Source: Bacillota bacterium
GTDB taxonomy: Bacteria; Bacillota; Bacilli; Paenibacillales; Paenibacillaceae
NCBI GenBank assembly: GCA_023433615.1
Contig: JAEZCJ010000088.1
Span: forward strand, 1 to 26,102
Reading direction: 5' to 3'
DNA length: 26,102 nucleotides
Shown here: positions 7,264-15,578 of the stretch, piece by piece
Layout of the letters: each line of letters begins with the position of its first letter
How positions within the stretch are numbered: the first letter of the stretch is position 1
Made by a program: the position numbers and the translations under genes
Notes under the pieces: model-generated
Database searches by the model: none
What the model was told of the DNA's origin: nothing
Seen by the model: only the letters and a program-made list of their open reading frames with translations

Positions 7264-8208
7264 ATGGTTAATCCAACCGAATTTCCCGAGCCTACCCTTA
7301 TTGCAGTCAACGGTGTGGAGCTCGAAGTCTTCGAAGCCGGCCGGCATAACGTCGGGAGACCTATTGTTCTCTGTCACGGATGGCCGGAGCATGCCTATTC
7401 TTGGCGTCATCAGATGTCCGCGCTTGCCGCAGCAGGCTACCACGTCATCGTCCCGAACCAGCGGGGTTACGGCAACTCATCCCGTCCGACCGAAGTAACA
7501 GACTATGACATCGAACACTTGACGGGCGATCTCGTCGCCCTTCTCGATCACTACGGCTACGAGGATGCCGCCTTTGTCGGTCATGATTGGGGAGCAATGG
7601 TCGTGTGGGGATTGACCTTGCTGCATCCCAGCCGCGTAAACAAGGTCATCAATCTGAGCTTGCCCTACCAGGAACGCGGTGAAATACCCTGGATCGCGTT
7701 CTTGGAGGCAATACTCGGCGAGGACTACTATTTTGTCCATTTCAATCGACAGCCAGGCGTCGCGGACGCCGTATTGGATAACAATGCGCAGCGGTTTCTT
7801 CGCAACCTGTACCGCAAGAACGAGCCTCTCCGGGCACCTGAGCCAGGCATGGCGATGATCAATCTTGCTAATGCGGAGACGCCGCTCGGCGAGCCCTTGC
7901 TGAACGACAGCGAGTTGGCCGTATTTGTTTCTGCTTTCGAATCATCTGGGTTCACGGGCAGTATTAACTGGTACAGAAACCTTGACCGCAACTGGCACCT
8001 GTTGGCAGATGTGGATCCGATCATTCAACAGCCGGCCCTCATGATCTATGGCGACCGGGATACGATCCCGAAATCCGAGCGTCTGTCAGCATTCGTACCC
8101 AATGTGGAAGTGGTCAGTCTGGATAGCGGTCATTGGATCCAGCAAGAGAAGCCGGAAGAGACCAACCAAGTGATTCTGAGATGGCTGGAGAAGCAGGCGG
8201 CCATCTAG
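7264..8208 (+). CDS. Alpha/beta-hydrolase, epoxide hydrolase-like
   Basis: A 314-residue alpha/beta-hydrolase with epoxide-hydrolase features. The oxyanion motif is HGWPE, and the nucleophile elbow is GHDWGA with Asp108 in place of the serine of esterases. The charge-relay acid is probably D266 in YGDRD and the base H290 in SGHWIQQE. A lid-domain WYRNLDRNW (preceded by FTGSINW) is the place where epoxide hydrolases carry a ring-opening Tyr. An Asp nucleophile also occurs in dehalogenases, but the HGxP motif and the lid Tyr favour an epoxide hydrolase. The start is set at ATG 7264 with AGGAGG eight bases upstream; the frame reaches back to GTG 7201 but that would run through the operator. It is divergent from the WYL regulator and ends at a hairpin. 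Confidence 0.87.
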   Translation: MVNPTEFPEPTLIAVNGVELEVFEAGRHNVGRPIVLCHGWPEHAYSWRHQMSALAAAGYHVIVPNQRGYGNSSRPTEVTDYDIEHLTGDLVALLDHYGYEDAAFVGHDWGAMVVWGLTLLHPSRVNKVINLSLPYQERGEIPWIAFLEAILGEDYYFVHFNRQPGVADAVLDNNAQRFLRNLYRKNEPLRAPEPGMAMINLANAETPLGEPLLNDSELAVFVSAFESSGFTGSINWYRNLDRNWHLLADVDPIIQQPALMIYGDRDTIPKSERLSAFVPNVEVVSLDSGHWIQQEKPEETNQVILRWLEKQAAI

Positions 8209-8282
8209 TTGCAAGAGGGTACCAAGGTTGATCCTGCGACGAGTGTTGCCAGCGAACAACAAGATAGAGTCTGTATACGAGA

Positions 8283-8316
8283 GAGCCTACACGAGAACGA
8301 AGGTGTAGGCTCTTTG
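8283..8316 (+). terminator. Terminator after the epoxide hydrolase-like gene
   Basis: A perfect 10-bp stem, GAGCCTACAC (8283-8292) with GTGTAGGCTC (8303-8312), a 10-nt loop and then TTT. It lies 74 bases past the stop. Confidence 0.65.
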
Positions 8317-8364
8317 CATGCATGCCATTAGCTCTAACGTGGTTTGAAGAAGGCGATTGTACGG

Positions 8365-8392
8365 TTGTCCGCCTTATGGCATATTATATAAG
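8365..8392 (+). promoter_or_regulatory. Possible promoter of the CAP-domain protein gene
   Basis: TTGTCC at 8365-8370 and TATAAG at 8387-8392 with a 16-bp spacer; a second -10-like TATACT lies at 8394-8399. The sequence from 8380 to 8420 is notably AT-rich. Confidence 0.35.
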
Positions 8393-8439
8393 GTATACTT
8401 TACCAAAAAATAAACCTAACTAGGAAGGGATGGCAACTC

Positions 8440-10356
8440 ATGAGCTATTTAAAAATGATGAAAATCATTGCACTAGCTGCTCTATTTACTTCTGCTATAG
8501 TTGCTTCTAAACCTGCGTCGGCACTTATTCCATACGACATTGAAGTCACGCTAGAGGGACCTTATCTTGTTAGTGTCGACACGACTAACGAGACAGAGGT
8601 TCCTTTCGGGGGCACTACGCGCTATTTTTTCTTCAACTATCATACGGATCGGGAGGATGAATTTTTGAATGGGAAAGCGGTATTCACCTCCTCCAACCCT
8701 GCAGTAGGCATCATCGATCAAGACGGCGTCTTTACTGCTGTCGGCATTGGGACAACCGTTGTAACCGCGACTTTTGAGAGTTTGATGGCGTCCGTTACCG
8801 TTAACGTGCCAGCGCCGAACAATCTCTATCTCCGCCTGGACAAAGCAATCCTAATCGGGGATGCTTCATACGAAATTAGTGACAGCACGCTAGGGATCGG
8901 TGAGCATTTTCCATATCGGGTATTCGCTCAATCGAGTGCAGGAAACGTCCAGCTTACGGACGCGTTCACGGTCACTTCCTCCAATCCAGAGGTACTTAAA
9001 GTCATGAACGGTGAGCTCGTCGGCATTGCGCCCGGTAAAGCCGTTATTACAGTTCAATCCGGTCAAGCTAGTCTAGAGACAGCTTTTTACGTGCGGGTTC
9101 CGGTACCGAATCGGACAGCGGATAGCAATTTGCAGAAACAGTTCAATGAAGCTGCAGATTATGTAAATACAATTCGACAAACCTTGGGTCTTAAACCGTT
9201 GACGATTAACGACAATCTTCATCTTGCGGCCCAGGCGCATGCCGATTACATGCGGGTCAATGGATTTAGCAGAACGCATTATGAAGAAGCGGGTAACCCG
9301 GATTACTTCGGCCAAGCTCCCGCTTACCGAATCTATTATGCGGGTTATCATGCGTTCACGAATGATGGAGCAACCGGCGAAGTGATGACTTTAGGTTCAT
9401 CCAACCCTGTCGGATCGCTCAAAAGTTTGATCGATGCACCGTTGCATCGCAATGCGCTGCTTGATCCTGTTTTCAGAGAGATCGGTATCGCGGTTAGCGC
9501 AACAGGGCAATATGACAGCACGGTAGCGAATTTAGGCGTGCTTCGGATCGATGAAGCGGATTTGCTGCCAATCGTCCAGTATCCTTACAGCGGGCAAGTC
9601 GGTGTACCGGTGGAGTGGTACAATAATGAAGACCCTAATCCGTTAGCGAATTTCCCGGATGCTCCCAGAACAGTGGGCTATCCCATTACGATATCCAGTT
9701 CTGCCAGCAGGGACAATAAACTAATAGACATCTCCGCCAGCCTCACGGATGATTCGGGACATGCAGTAGACTATTATTTGACCAAAGGCAGTACCTACAT
9801 TGTCGTTACACCGAAAAAGCCGCTGTCGCCTGGAGCGACATACACGGTTCACGCCCAGGGGCAATTCGAGAATGAGCCGCGGTTTGAACGTAAATGGTCC
9901 TTCACAACCGAATCTGCCGGTAATGAAGTTGAGGCGCCTTCAAACATTGGACAGACGCCCATTATACAGGAGAAGCCTCAGCAACCGCCGAGAGCATTCA
10001 CTGTAAATGATGTCGGTGTTCGGTTAAATGGGAAGTATGTCGAGCTCAATCCGAAGGCAAGGGTAATCAATGACAGCACCTTCATCCCTCTGCGCGGCGT
10101 ATTCGAAGCTATGGGCGCCAAAGTCTTGTGGAATGGCGGCACGCAGCAAATTACGATAACGAAGGGAGACACGAAGGTTCTCCTGACTGTCGGCAAGAAG
10201 CAAGCAACGGTTAATAATAAGCAGGTTACTTTATCTGTCGCGCCGTTCATCTCAACGGAAGGTTCCACCTACGTTCCCCTCCGCTTCGCTTCGGAAGCGC
10301 TCGGAGCGAAGGTCGATTGGGAAGCCGACCGGTGGACTGCCGTCATTGATCAATAA
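8440..10356 (+). CDS. Secreted Big-like / CAP (SCP) / copper-amine-oxidase-like stalk domain protein
   Basis: A 638-residue exported protein. Residues 1-28 form a signal peptide with cleavage likely after KPASA. Two bacterial Ig-like (Big_2-type) repeats follow, around 75-127 and 180-226, each with SSNP-x-V and G-x-G/A-x-V/T strands. A CAP domain of the SCP/PR-1 superfamily covers about 233-375, with YVNTIRQTLGLKPL, LAAQAHADYM and PLHRNALLDPVFREIGIAV matching the usual CAP motifs. A Big_5-like strand-rich segment (about 430-495) leads to a C-terminal stalk domain (about 520-638) with two VPLR/IPLR-type units, RGVFEAMGAKVLW and RFASEALGAKVDW. Such stalk domains are common in Paenibacillus secreted proteins. 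ATG 8440 has GGAAGGG upstream. The gene has its own terminator. Role: probably wall- or matrix-associated; biochemical activity unknown. Confidence 0.85.
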   Translation: MSYLKMMKIIALAALFTSAIVASKPASALIPYDIEVTLEGPYLVSVDTTNETEVPFGGTTRYFFFNYHTDREDEFLNGKAVFTSSNPAVGIIDQDGVFTAVGIGTTVVTATFESLMASVTVNVPAPNNLYLRLDKAILIGDASYEISDSTLGIGEHFPYRVFAQSSAGNVQLTDAFTVTSSNPEVLKVMNGELVGIAPGKAVITVQSGQASLETAFYVRVPVPNRTADSNLQKQFNEAADYVNTIRQTLGLKPLTINDNLHLAAQAHADYMRVNGFSRTHYEEAGNPDYFGQAPAYRIYYAGYHAFTNDGATGEVMTLGSSNPVGSLKSLIDAPLHRNALLDPVFREIGIAVSATGQYDSTVANLGVLRIDEADLLPIVQYPYSGQVGVPVEWYNNEDPNPLANFPDAPRTVGYPITISSSASRDNKLIDISASLTDDSGHAVDYYLTKGSTYIVVTPKKPLSPGATYTVHAQGQFENEPRFERKWSFTTESAGNEVEAPSNIGQTPIIQEKPQQPPRAFTVNDVGVRLNGKYVELNPKARVINDSTFIPLRGVFEAMGAKVLWNGGTQQITITKGDTKVLLTVGKKQATVNNKQVTLSVAPFISTEGSTYVPLRFASEALGAKVDWEADRWTAVIDQ

Positions 10357-10382
10357 GCGCGATGAGGGAAACCCGTTTTGTG

Positions 10383-10408
10383 AAGAGGGCCGCGACGGCC
10401 CTCTTTTT
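10383..10408 (+). terminator. Terminator after the CAP-domain protein gene
   Basis: A perfect stem, AGAGGGCCG (10384-10392) with CGGCCCTCT (10396-10404), a 3-nt loop and a run of T residues. It lies 27 bases past the stop. Confidence 0.9.
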
Positions 10409-10506
10409 TTGCCAAATGCTGGCGATAAGGAACTGGTTTATCTATAATGATCATAAAATATGGAAATTCGATGGGCGAGTTATAACTAACGAGGCGGTGA
10501 GCTTTA

Positions 10507-11280
10507 ATGGATGAATCTGTCTTAGATTTTTATGATGACTTGGCTGATGCCTACCACCTTATTTTCGCAGATTGGAAGCACGCCATAGCTTGGCAGGGTG
10601 AGGTCCTGAGCAAAATTATACAATCGAGACACCCGAGTCGAGTGGGAGCCGGCGCGACGCTGTTGGATTGCTCCTGCGGTATCGGTACACAAGCAATAGG
10701 ATTGGCTCAGCGCGGCTATCGGGTGACAGGCACCGATTTAAGTCCAGGATCGATAGGAAGAGCCCAGAATGAGGCGGCAGCTTTCGGCGTTGACATCAAC
10801 TTTGGAGTAGCTGATTTTTGTTCATTGGAAAGAGATGTTCCCGGGACCTTCGATGTCGTCCTATCTGCAGACAATGCAGTCCCGCACCTTCTGACGGAAG
10901 AGGACTTATACCTCGCTGCACGCAATATGTATGTGAAGATTAATAATGACGGCCTCCTGCTCCTTACAATGAGGGATTACGATGAGCTGATCAAGGAGAA
11001 GCCTAAGGCTTCGGAGCCGCGGATTCTTGATGAGGGGAAGCGAATTGTATTTCAGGTTTGGGAATGGGCAGCGGATGTGAAGACCTATCTGACGAACCAT
11101 TTTTTATTGCAAGAGATGAATGGGCAATGGATCACGAAGCATAACAAGACAAGATATCGCGCTCTGCTAAGAGATGAATTAAGTCAAATTCTGAGCACAG
11201 TCGGATTCTCGGATATCGAATGGATGATGCCATCAGAATCGGGCTATTACCAACCGATTGTAACGGCGCGTAAAAAGTGA
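10507..11280 (+). CDS. Class I SAM-dependent methyltransferase, glycine/sarcosine N-methyltransferase-like
   Basis: A 257-residue Rossmann-fold methyltransferase. Motif I is LLDCSCGIGTQA (52-63), followed by the acidic ribose-binding residue in VTGTDLSP (D77) and the post-motif DVVLSADNAVPHLL. The N-terminus FYDDLADAYHLIFADW and the SCGIGTQ variant of motif I are reminiscent of glycine/sarcosine/dimethylglycine methyltransferases, so an N-methylation of a small amine is possible; the substrate is not established. ATG 10507 has GGTGAG upstream, and TATAAT lies at 10443-10448 as a possible -10. It is a single-gene unit between two terminators. Confidence 0.8.
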   Translation: MDESVLDFYDDLADAYHLIFADWKHAIAWQGEVLSKIIQSRHPSRVGAGATLLDCSCGIGTQAIGLAQRGYRVTGTDLSPGSIGRAQNEAAAFGVDINFGVADFCSLERDVPGTFDVVLSADNAVPHLLTEEDLYLAARNMYVKINNDGLLLLTMRDYDELIKEKPKASEPRILDEGKRIVFQVWEWAADVKTYLTNHFLLQEMNGQWITKHNKTRYRALLRDELSQILSTVGFSDIEWMMPSESGYYQPIVTARKK

Positions 11281-11304
11281 AGCTCGGGGTTGGTAGACCG
11301 AAGA

Positions 11305-11345
11305 CCGGGATGCATACCGTGATGGCGGGCTTCCCGGCCTTTTCT
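11305..11345 (+). terminator. Weak terminator after the methyltransferase
   Basis: CCGGGA (11305-11310) pairs with TCCCGG (11332-11337) around a long loop with little inner pairing and is followed by CCTTTTCTC. It lies just upstream of the first Fur box. Confidence 0.4.
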
Positions 11346-11352
11346 CTGTATT

Positions 11353-11371
11353 GATAATGATTTTCATTATC
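11353..11371. promoter_or_regulatory. Fur box upstream of the flavoprotein-esterase pair
   Basis: GATAATGATTTTCATTATC matches the 19-bp Fur consensus GATAATGATAATCATTATC at 18 of 19 positions. A promoter of the form TTCATT (11363-11368), 18 bp, TATAAC (11387-11392) would overlap it, so Fur with iron would repress. The distance to the ATG at 11423 is 51 bases. Confidence 0.88.
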
Positions 11372-11422
11372 GCTGATCTGTGATACTATAACTCCAAGAG
11401 AATACACAGGGGAGTGAACGGA

Positions 11423-12472
11423 ATGAGCGAACAAGAGGTATTCGATGTCACCATCATCGGAGGAGGTCCGGCCGGGTTATTCTCCGCATTCTACAGCGGT
11501 CTGCGCGAGATGAAGACCAAGATCATCGAATTCCAGCCCGTTCTGGGCGGCAAAGTGCATGTATATCCGGAGAAAATGATCTGGGATGTCGGAGGATTGA
11601 CTCCCGTAACGGGCGAACAGCTCATCGAGCAGATGGTTCGGCAAGGCACGACGTTCGATCCGACAGTCGTGCTCGGCGAGAAGGTAACGTCCATTATGAA
11701 GCAAGAAGACGGGCATTTCGTTCTACATACGTCATCCGGCAGCGCGCACTATTCCCGTACGATCATTCTTGCGGTCGGTTACGGCATTCTGAAGCCGACG
11801 AAGCTGAACCTGGAGGGAGCAGAGCGTTACGAGGTCAGCAATCTGCATTACACCGTCAAGTCGCTGGCACGCTTCAAGAATAAGTCGGTGCTGATCTCGG
11901 GGGGCGGCAGCACCGCAATCGATTGGGCCAACGAGCTGGCGCCGTTCGCGAAGCAAGTGTACCTAACGTATCGGAAGGATACCTTGAAGGGCCATGAGGC
12001 AGAAATCACGAAGCTGGTTCATAACGGCGTGAACTGCCTGCTGAATACCGAGATCGTGAGCTTGATCGCGCAGCCCGGGCAAGAAGCGATCGAGCGTATC
12101 GCCTTGCGCAACAATGATGACGGCACGGAAGTGCAGTTGCAAGTAGACGAGGTCATTATCAGCCATGGCTATGACCGGGATCGGGAGCTGCTGGCCAACA
12201 GCGAAGTTCGAATCGAGATGGAGAATGAATGGAACGTGGCCGGAACGCCGATGTGCGAAACCTCGGTCAGCGGCATATTTGCGGCTGGCGACGTCATTGC
12301 TCACCCGGGCAAGCTGCATCTGATCGCAGGCGCATTCCAGGATGCCGCCAATGCGGTGAATAAGGCGAAGCAATATATTACGCCTGAGGCGGAAGCGTAC
12401 GCGATGGTGTCGTCGCATAACGAACGATTCCAGGAGCGGAACCGCGAACTGAAGAAGCAGTTGTTCTCTTAG
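11423..12472 (+). CDS. Ferredoxin/flavodoxin-NADP+ reductase, YumC/YcgT type (thioredoxin reductase-like)
   Basis: A 349-residue flavoprotein of the TrxR-like ferredoxin-NADP reductase group. The FAD motif is IIGGGPAG (11-18), the NADPH motif LISGGGSTA (158-165), and the C-terminal FAD motif GIFAAGDV (284-291). The CxxC redox pair of true thioredoxin reductases is absent; the only cysteines seen are isolated, which is typical of this FNR group. ATG 11423 is preferred over GTG 11414 because AGGGGAG ends about eight bases before the ATG. The Fur box upstream and the esterase 35 bases downstream place it in iron acquisition. B. subtilis YcgT, of the same group, is known to belong to the Fur regulon. 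A role in supplying electrons to release iron from an imported siderophore is inferred. Confidence 0.88.
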   Translation: MSEQEVFDVTIIGGGPAGLFSAFYSGLREMKTKIIEFQPVLGGKVHVYPEKMIWDVGGLTPVTGEQLIEQMVRQGTTFDPTVVLGEKVTSIMKQEDGHFVLHTSSGSAHYSRTIILAVGYGILKPTKLNLEGAERYEVSNLHYTVKSLARFKNKSVLISGGGSTAIDWANELAPFAKQVYLTYRKDTLKGHEAEITKLVHNGVNCLLNTEIVSLIAQPGQEAIERIALRNNDDGTEVQLQVDEVIISHGYDRDRELLANSEVRIEMENEWNVAGTPMCETSVSGIFAAGDVIAHPGKLHLIAGAFQDAANAVNKAKQYITPEAEAYAMVSSHNERFQERNRELKKQLFS

Positions 12473-12507
12473 GCGCATTCACAGCTATAAGACAAGGAGA
12501 ATCATGC

Positions 12508-13344
12508 ATGACGAATATTACGGCCGTGCCATGGCGAGAGGCGCTGTCTGGCGACGCCCTGCATACCATTACCGGCGATGTGAGGGTAATTGAAGCTTTC
12601 CCGATGCCGCAGCTGCAGAAGGAGCGCAGAGTGTGGATATATTTGCCGAGAAGCTATCGCGAAGGGACTCGCCGATATCCTGTCCTCTACATGCACGATG
12701 GGCAAAATATGTTCAATCAAGCGACGTCCTGGGGAACCGAGTGGGGCATCGACGAGACGTTGGAGCAATTGGCGATGCATGACCCTCAGTTGGAGGTGAT
12801 TGTGGTCGCCATCGATCATGGAGGCGATCAGCGTAACCATGAGTACAACTTCGTGACGAATGCGGAGTACGGCTTCGGAGGCCAAGGCGAGGCGCACTCC
12901 GCGTTCCTCGCGGAGACGCTCAAGCCGTATATCGACAGCTCCTATCGGACGCTGCCCGAACCGGAGCATACGATAATCGGCGGAAGCTCGTTCGGTGCAT
13001 ATATGTCGCTCTATACCGCCATTCGCTATCCATCGCTGTTCGGCAAAGTATGCGGCGTCTCGTTCGTCATGTGGCAGGATAGCCGCGCGCTCGTCCAACT
13101 CATCCAGCGGTCGGAGCTATCGTCTTCGCTGCGCGTCTATCTGAGCATGGGGGAGCTTGAGCTCGATAATGCCGACTTTAATCGGGTCGTCCATGAAGAC
13201 GTTGCGCTGGCCCGAGAGACGCTCATCGCGGCAGGAGCAGCGGAGAGCCGCGTTCGGTTGGATCTCATTCCGGGAGGGACGCACCACGAATCCACTTGGG
13301 GGCCGTTGTTTGCCGAGGCGCACCGTTGGCTGCTCCAACCTTGA
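12508..13344 (+). CDS. Siderophore esterase-like alpha/beta-hydrolase (esterase D / IroE-BesA type)
   Basis: A 278-residue hydrolase of the esterase D (PF00756) family. The strand RVWIYLPRSY, the YMHDGQNMF motif and VVAIDHG are typical of the enterobactin- and bacillibactin-esterase branch. The nucleophile is S161 in GGSSFGA, and the base is H259 or H260 in PGGTHHE. The start, ATG 12508, has AAGGAGA upstream. It lies 35 bases after the flavoprotein gene under the same Fur box and just before the siderophore transport operon. By analogy with BesA and IroE it would cut a tri-ester siderophore in the cytoplasm to free iron. There is no signal peptide, which supports a cytoplasmic site. The actual siderophore is not known. 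Confidence 0.82.
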   Translation: MTNITAVPWREALSGDALHTITGDVRVIEAFPMPQLQKERRVWIYLPRSYREGTRRYPVLYMHDGQNMFNQATSWGTEWGIDETLEQLAMHDPQLEVIVVAIDHGGDQRNHEYNFVTNAEYGFGGQGEAHSAFLAETLKPYIDSSYRTLPEPEHTIIGGSSFGAYMSLYTAIRYPSLFGKVCGVSFVMWQDSRALVQLIQRSELSSSLRVYLSMGELELDNADFNRVVHEDVALARETLIAAGAAESRVRLDLIPGGTHHESTWGPLFAEAHRWLLQP

Positions 13345-13374
13345 TGCAATTGCAAAATACCTGTCTGTGCATGA

Positions 13375-13403
13375 TTGACAACAGGAAATTGTGGGCATAT
13401 AAT
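13375..13403 (+). promoter_or_regulatory. Perfect consensus sigma-A promoter of the siderophore uptake operon
   Basis: TTGACA at 13375-13380, exactly 17 bp, TATAAT at 13398-13403: both hexamers match the consensus completely. The start site should fall near 13410, inside the Fur box. Confidence 0.9.
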
Positions 13404-13407
13404 TACG

Positions 13408-13426
13408 GATAATGATAATCATTATC
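13408..13426. promoter_or_regulatory. Perfect Fur box of the siderophore uptake operon
   Basis: GATAATGATAATCATTATC matches the classical 19-bp Fur consensus at every position. It begins five bases downstream of the -10 hexamer and covers the expected transcription start, so Fe-Fur should fully occlude initiation. Confidence 0.95.
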
Positions 13427-13465
13427 AATGATAACACCAAATCGACAGTAAGGATGGGTCTACTT

Positions 13466-14545
13466 ATGAAAGCTCGGAACAATTCCAGAATCACCATGCT
13501 ATTATCTTCGATTGCTCTAGTACTTGTGTTGTCCGGATGCGGCGGCGGCAACGCCAACGACAATGGCGCATCGTCTGCGAATGCGCAGAACACGACGCCT
13601 GCAGCCAGTGAAGCAGCAGCTTCGGAATCCGCAACCCAGTATCCCATTACGATCAAACATGCGCTCGGCGAGACCGTAATCGAAGCGAAACCGGAACGTG
13701 TCGCTACGATCTCGTGGGCGAATCATGATATCGCGCTTGCCCTCGGCGTCGTGCCGGTCGGCTTCTCGGAAGCGAACTACGGCGTCATAGACGGCTCGAG
13801 AGTACTCCCATGGACGAAGGCGAAGCTAGAAGAGCTCGGCGTTAAGGAGCCGAACTTGTTCCAAGATTCCGACGGCCTTGACTTCGAAGCCATCTCGGAC
13901 TCGGAGCCCGATGTCATCCTTGCCGCATACTCCGGCATTACGAAGGAAGATTACGAGACTTTGTCGCAGATTGCGCCGGTCGTTGCCTACCAGACAGCGC
14001 CTTGGGTAGCCAGCTGGCGCGAGCAAGTTCGGTTCGATTCCATGGGTATGGGCATGGAAGCCGAAGGCGAGCAGCTCATCAAGGATACCGAGAATCTCAT
14101 TAAGGAGAAGGCGGCTGCCTACCCTGAGCTTGCAGGCAAGAAGGCTGCTTTCGCTTACATCGATCCTACCGATCTGTCGCAGCTCTCGATCTACGCGCCT
14201 GGGGATCCTCGCGGCGATTTCTTGATCGAGCTGGGCATGCCGTTCCCGGATTCGCTTGCTAGCTTGGTTACGGACAGCTTCTATCTGCAGCTGAGCGCGG
14301 AGAACGCCGATGCGCTGAACGAGGCGGATGTCATTATCGGATACGGAGACGACAAGCTGCTGGCCGCGCTCCAAGCCGATCCGCTGCTGGGCAAGGTTCC
14401 TGCTATCCAACGCGGATCCGTCGTCTTTATCGAGGACAACACGCCGCTGGCGGCTGCGGGCAACCCGAATCCACTGTCGATCGCGTATACGCTCGATGAG
14501 TACCTGGGACTGATCGGAGATGCCGTCAAGAAGATCAATGAGTAG
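13466..14545 (+). CDS. Iron-siderophore ABC transporter substrate-binding lipoprotein
   Basis: A 359-residue lipoprotein. The signal peptide ends in the lipobox LSGC with the lipidated Cys at residue 25, followed by a G/N/A/S/T-rich linker to about residue 60. The rest is a two-lobed FhuD/BtuF-type binding fold with the usual opening ITIKHALGETVIEAKPERVATI and the GGF-like VVPVGF strand. Motifs such as EPDVILAAY and IAPVVAYQT fit the iron-siderophore branch. ATG 13466 is chosen because GGATGGG lies seven bases upstream and the signal peptide begins cleanly there; ATG 13454 is an in-frame alternative. Its stop overlaps the start of the first permease. It heads a four-gene operon under the Fur-controlled promoter. 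It captures the ferric siderophore at the outer face of the membrane. Confidence 0.92.
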   Translation: MKARNNSRITMLLSSIALVLVLSGCGGGNANDNGASSANAQNTTPAASEAAASESATQYPITIKHALGETVIEAKPERVATISWANHDIALALGVVPVGFSEANYGVIDGSRVLPWTKAKLEELGVKEPNLFQDSDGLDFEAISDSEPDVILAAYSGITKEDYETLSQIAPVVAYQTAPWVASWREQVRFDSMGMGMEAEGEQLIKDTENLIKEKAAAYPELAGKKAAFAYIDPTDLSQLSIYAPGDPRGDFLIELGMPFPDSLASLVTDSFYLQLSAENADALNEADVIIGYGDDKLLAALQADPLLGKVPAIQRGSVVFIEDNTPLAAAGNPNPLSIAYTLDEYLGLIGDAVKKINE

Positions 14546-15578
14546 TCCTACGCCGCTTCCCGCTAAATCGCAGGGAGTGCCTACGCCGGCTCATTTCACG
14601 ATCGTGCTAGCCGTTTGCCTGCTCACGCTCGGCATCTGCGTGCTTGCGTCGCTCGCGTTCGGATCTCGCATTATCGCATTCAAAGACGTTGTGGACGGAT
14701 TATTCAATCCGTCCATTGACTCGTATGAGGCCGGTGTTATCGGTCAGCGGATGACGCGCACCGTATTCGGCCTCTTATGCGGAGGCGCGCTCGGCATCGC
14801 GGGCGCCCTGATGCAAGCGGTCACGCGCAATCCGGTCGCCGATCCGAGCATTCTGGGCGTGAACACCGGCGCATCCCTGTTCGTCGTGGTCGGAATCGCC
14901 TTCTTGAACATCGGAACGGCGAGCCAGTATATCTTATTCGCCTGCCTCGGGGCAGCGCTCACGGCCTTGTTCGTCCTGGGCATCGGGTCGATGGGCAATG
15001 GCGGGCCTACGCCGGTCAAGCTTGTATTGGCTGGGGCAGCTACCAGTGCCATCCTATCTTCGCTCGTGAGCGCCATTATTATTCCGCGCTCGAACGTTAT
15101 GGACCAAGTCCGGCGCTGGCAGGTCGGCAGTGTCGGGGGGGCAAGCTGGGAGGACGTTGCCACGTTCGGCCCGCTTTTCGTGGTTGGCGTACTGATTGCC
15201 GTCATTACGGCTCCCGCGCTGAATGCATTGGCGCTGGGAGACGAGACGGCGACCGGCTTGGGCGTCCGAACAGGCGTGCTGCGATTGGTTGCGTCGCTCG
15301 CGGCCGTCGTGCTGTGCGGTACGGTAACGGCCTTTGCGGGACCGATCGGCTTCGTCGGCCTGCTTGCCACCCATCTGATTCGACTCATGCTCGGTCCCGA
15401 TCAACGATTCTTGATCCCGATGTCGGCGCTGGTCGGCGCCATCGTGCTTACAGGCTCGGACGTCGTGGGTCGCGTACTCGGAAGACCCGGAGAGCTTGAA
15501 GTGGCGATCGTCACCGCCTTCATCGGCGCTCCAATCTTGATTATCGTCGCAATACGATCGAAAGTGCGTGCTTTATGA
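14538..15578 (+). CDS. FecCD-family siderophore ABC transporter permease 1
   Basis: A 346-residue membrane protein of the FecCD (BtuC-like) family with about nine to ten hydrophobic helices. Family hallmarks are RMTRTVFGLLCGGALGIAGALMQAVTRNPVADPSILGVNTGAS, the G-rich GAATSAILSSL helix, and the coupling-helix region GDETATGLGV, followed by GPIGFVGLLATHLIRLMLG. ATG 14538 overlaps the binding-protein stop by eight bases, so translation is coupled; ATG 14520, 18 bases earlier, would extend into the upstream gene without a clear ribosome binding site. It forms one half of the heterodimeric channel with the next gene. Confidence 0.92.
   Translation: MSSPTPLPAKSQGVPTPAHFTIVLAVCLLTLGICVLASLAFGSRIIAFKDVVDGLFNPSIDSYEAGVIGQRMTRTVFGLLCGGALGIAGALMQAVTRNPVADPSILGVNTGASLFVVVGIAFLNIGTASQYILFACLGAALTALFVLGIGSMGNGGPTPVKLVLAGAATSAILSSLVSAIIIPRSNVMDQVRRWQVGSVGGASWEDVATFGPLFVVGVLIAVITAPALNALALGDETATGLGVRTGVLRLVASLAAVVLCGTVTAFAGPIGFVGLLATHLIRLMLGPDQRFLIPMSALVGAIVLTGSDVVGRVLGRPGELEVAIVTAFIGAPILIIVAIRSKVRAL

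Noticed and set aside
14744..15404. Long open frames on both strands inside the permease and binding-protein genes (for example 14744-15388 minus, 14777-15499 plus).
   Set aside because: They are antisense or shifted shadows of high-GC genes, rich in R, S, A and P, with no ribosome binding site or family motifs.
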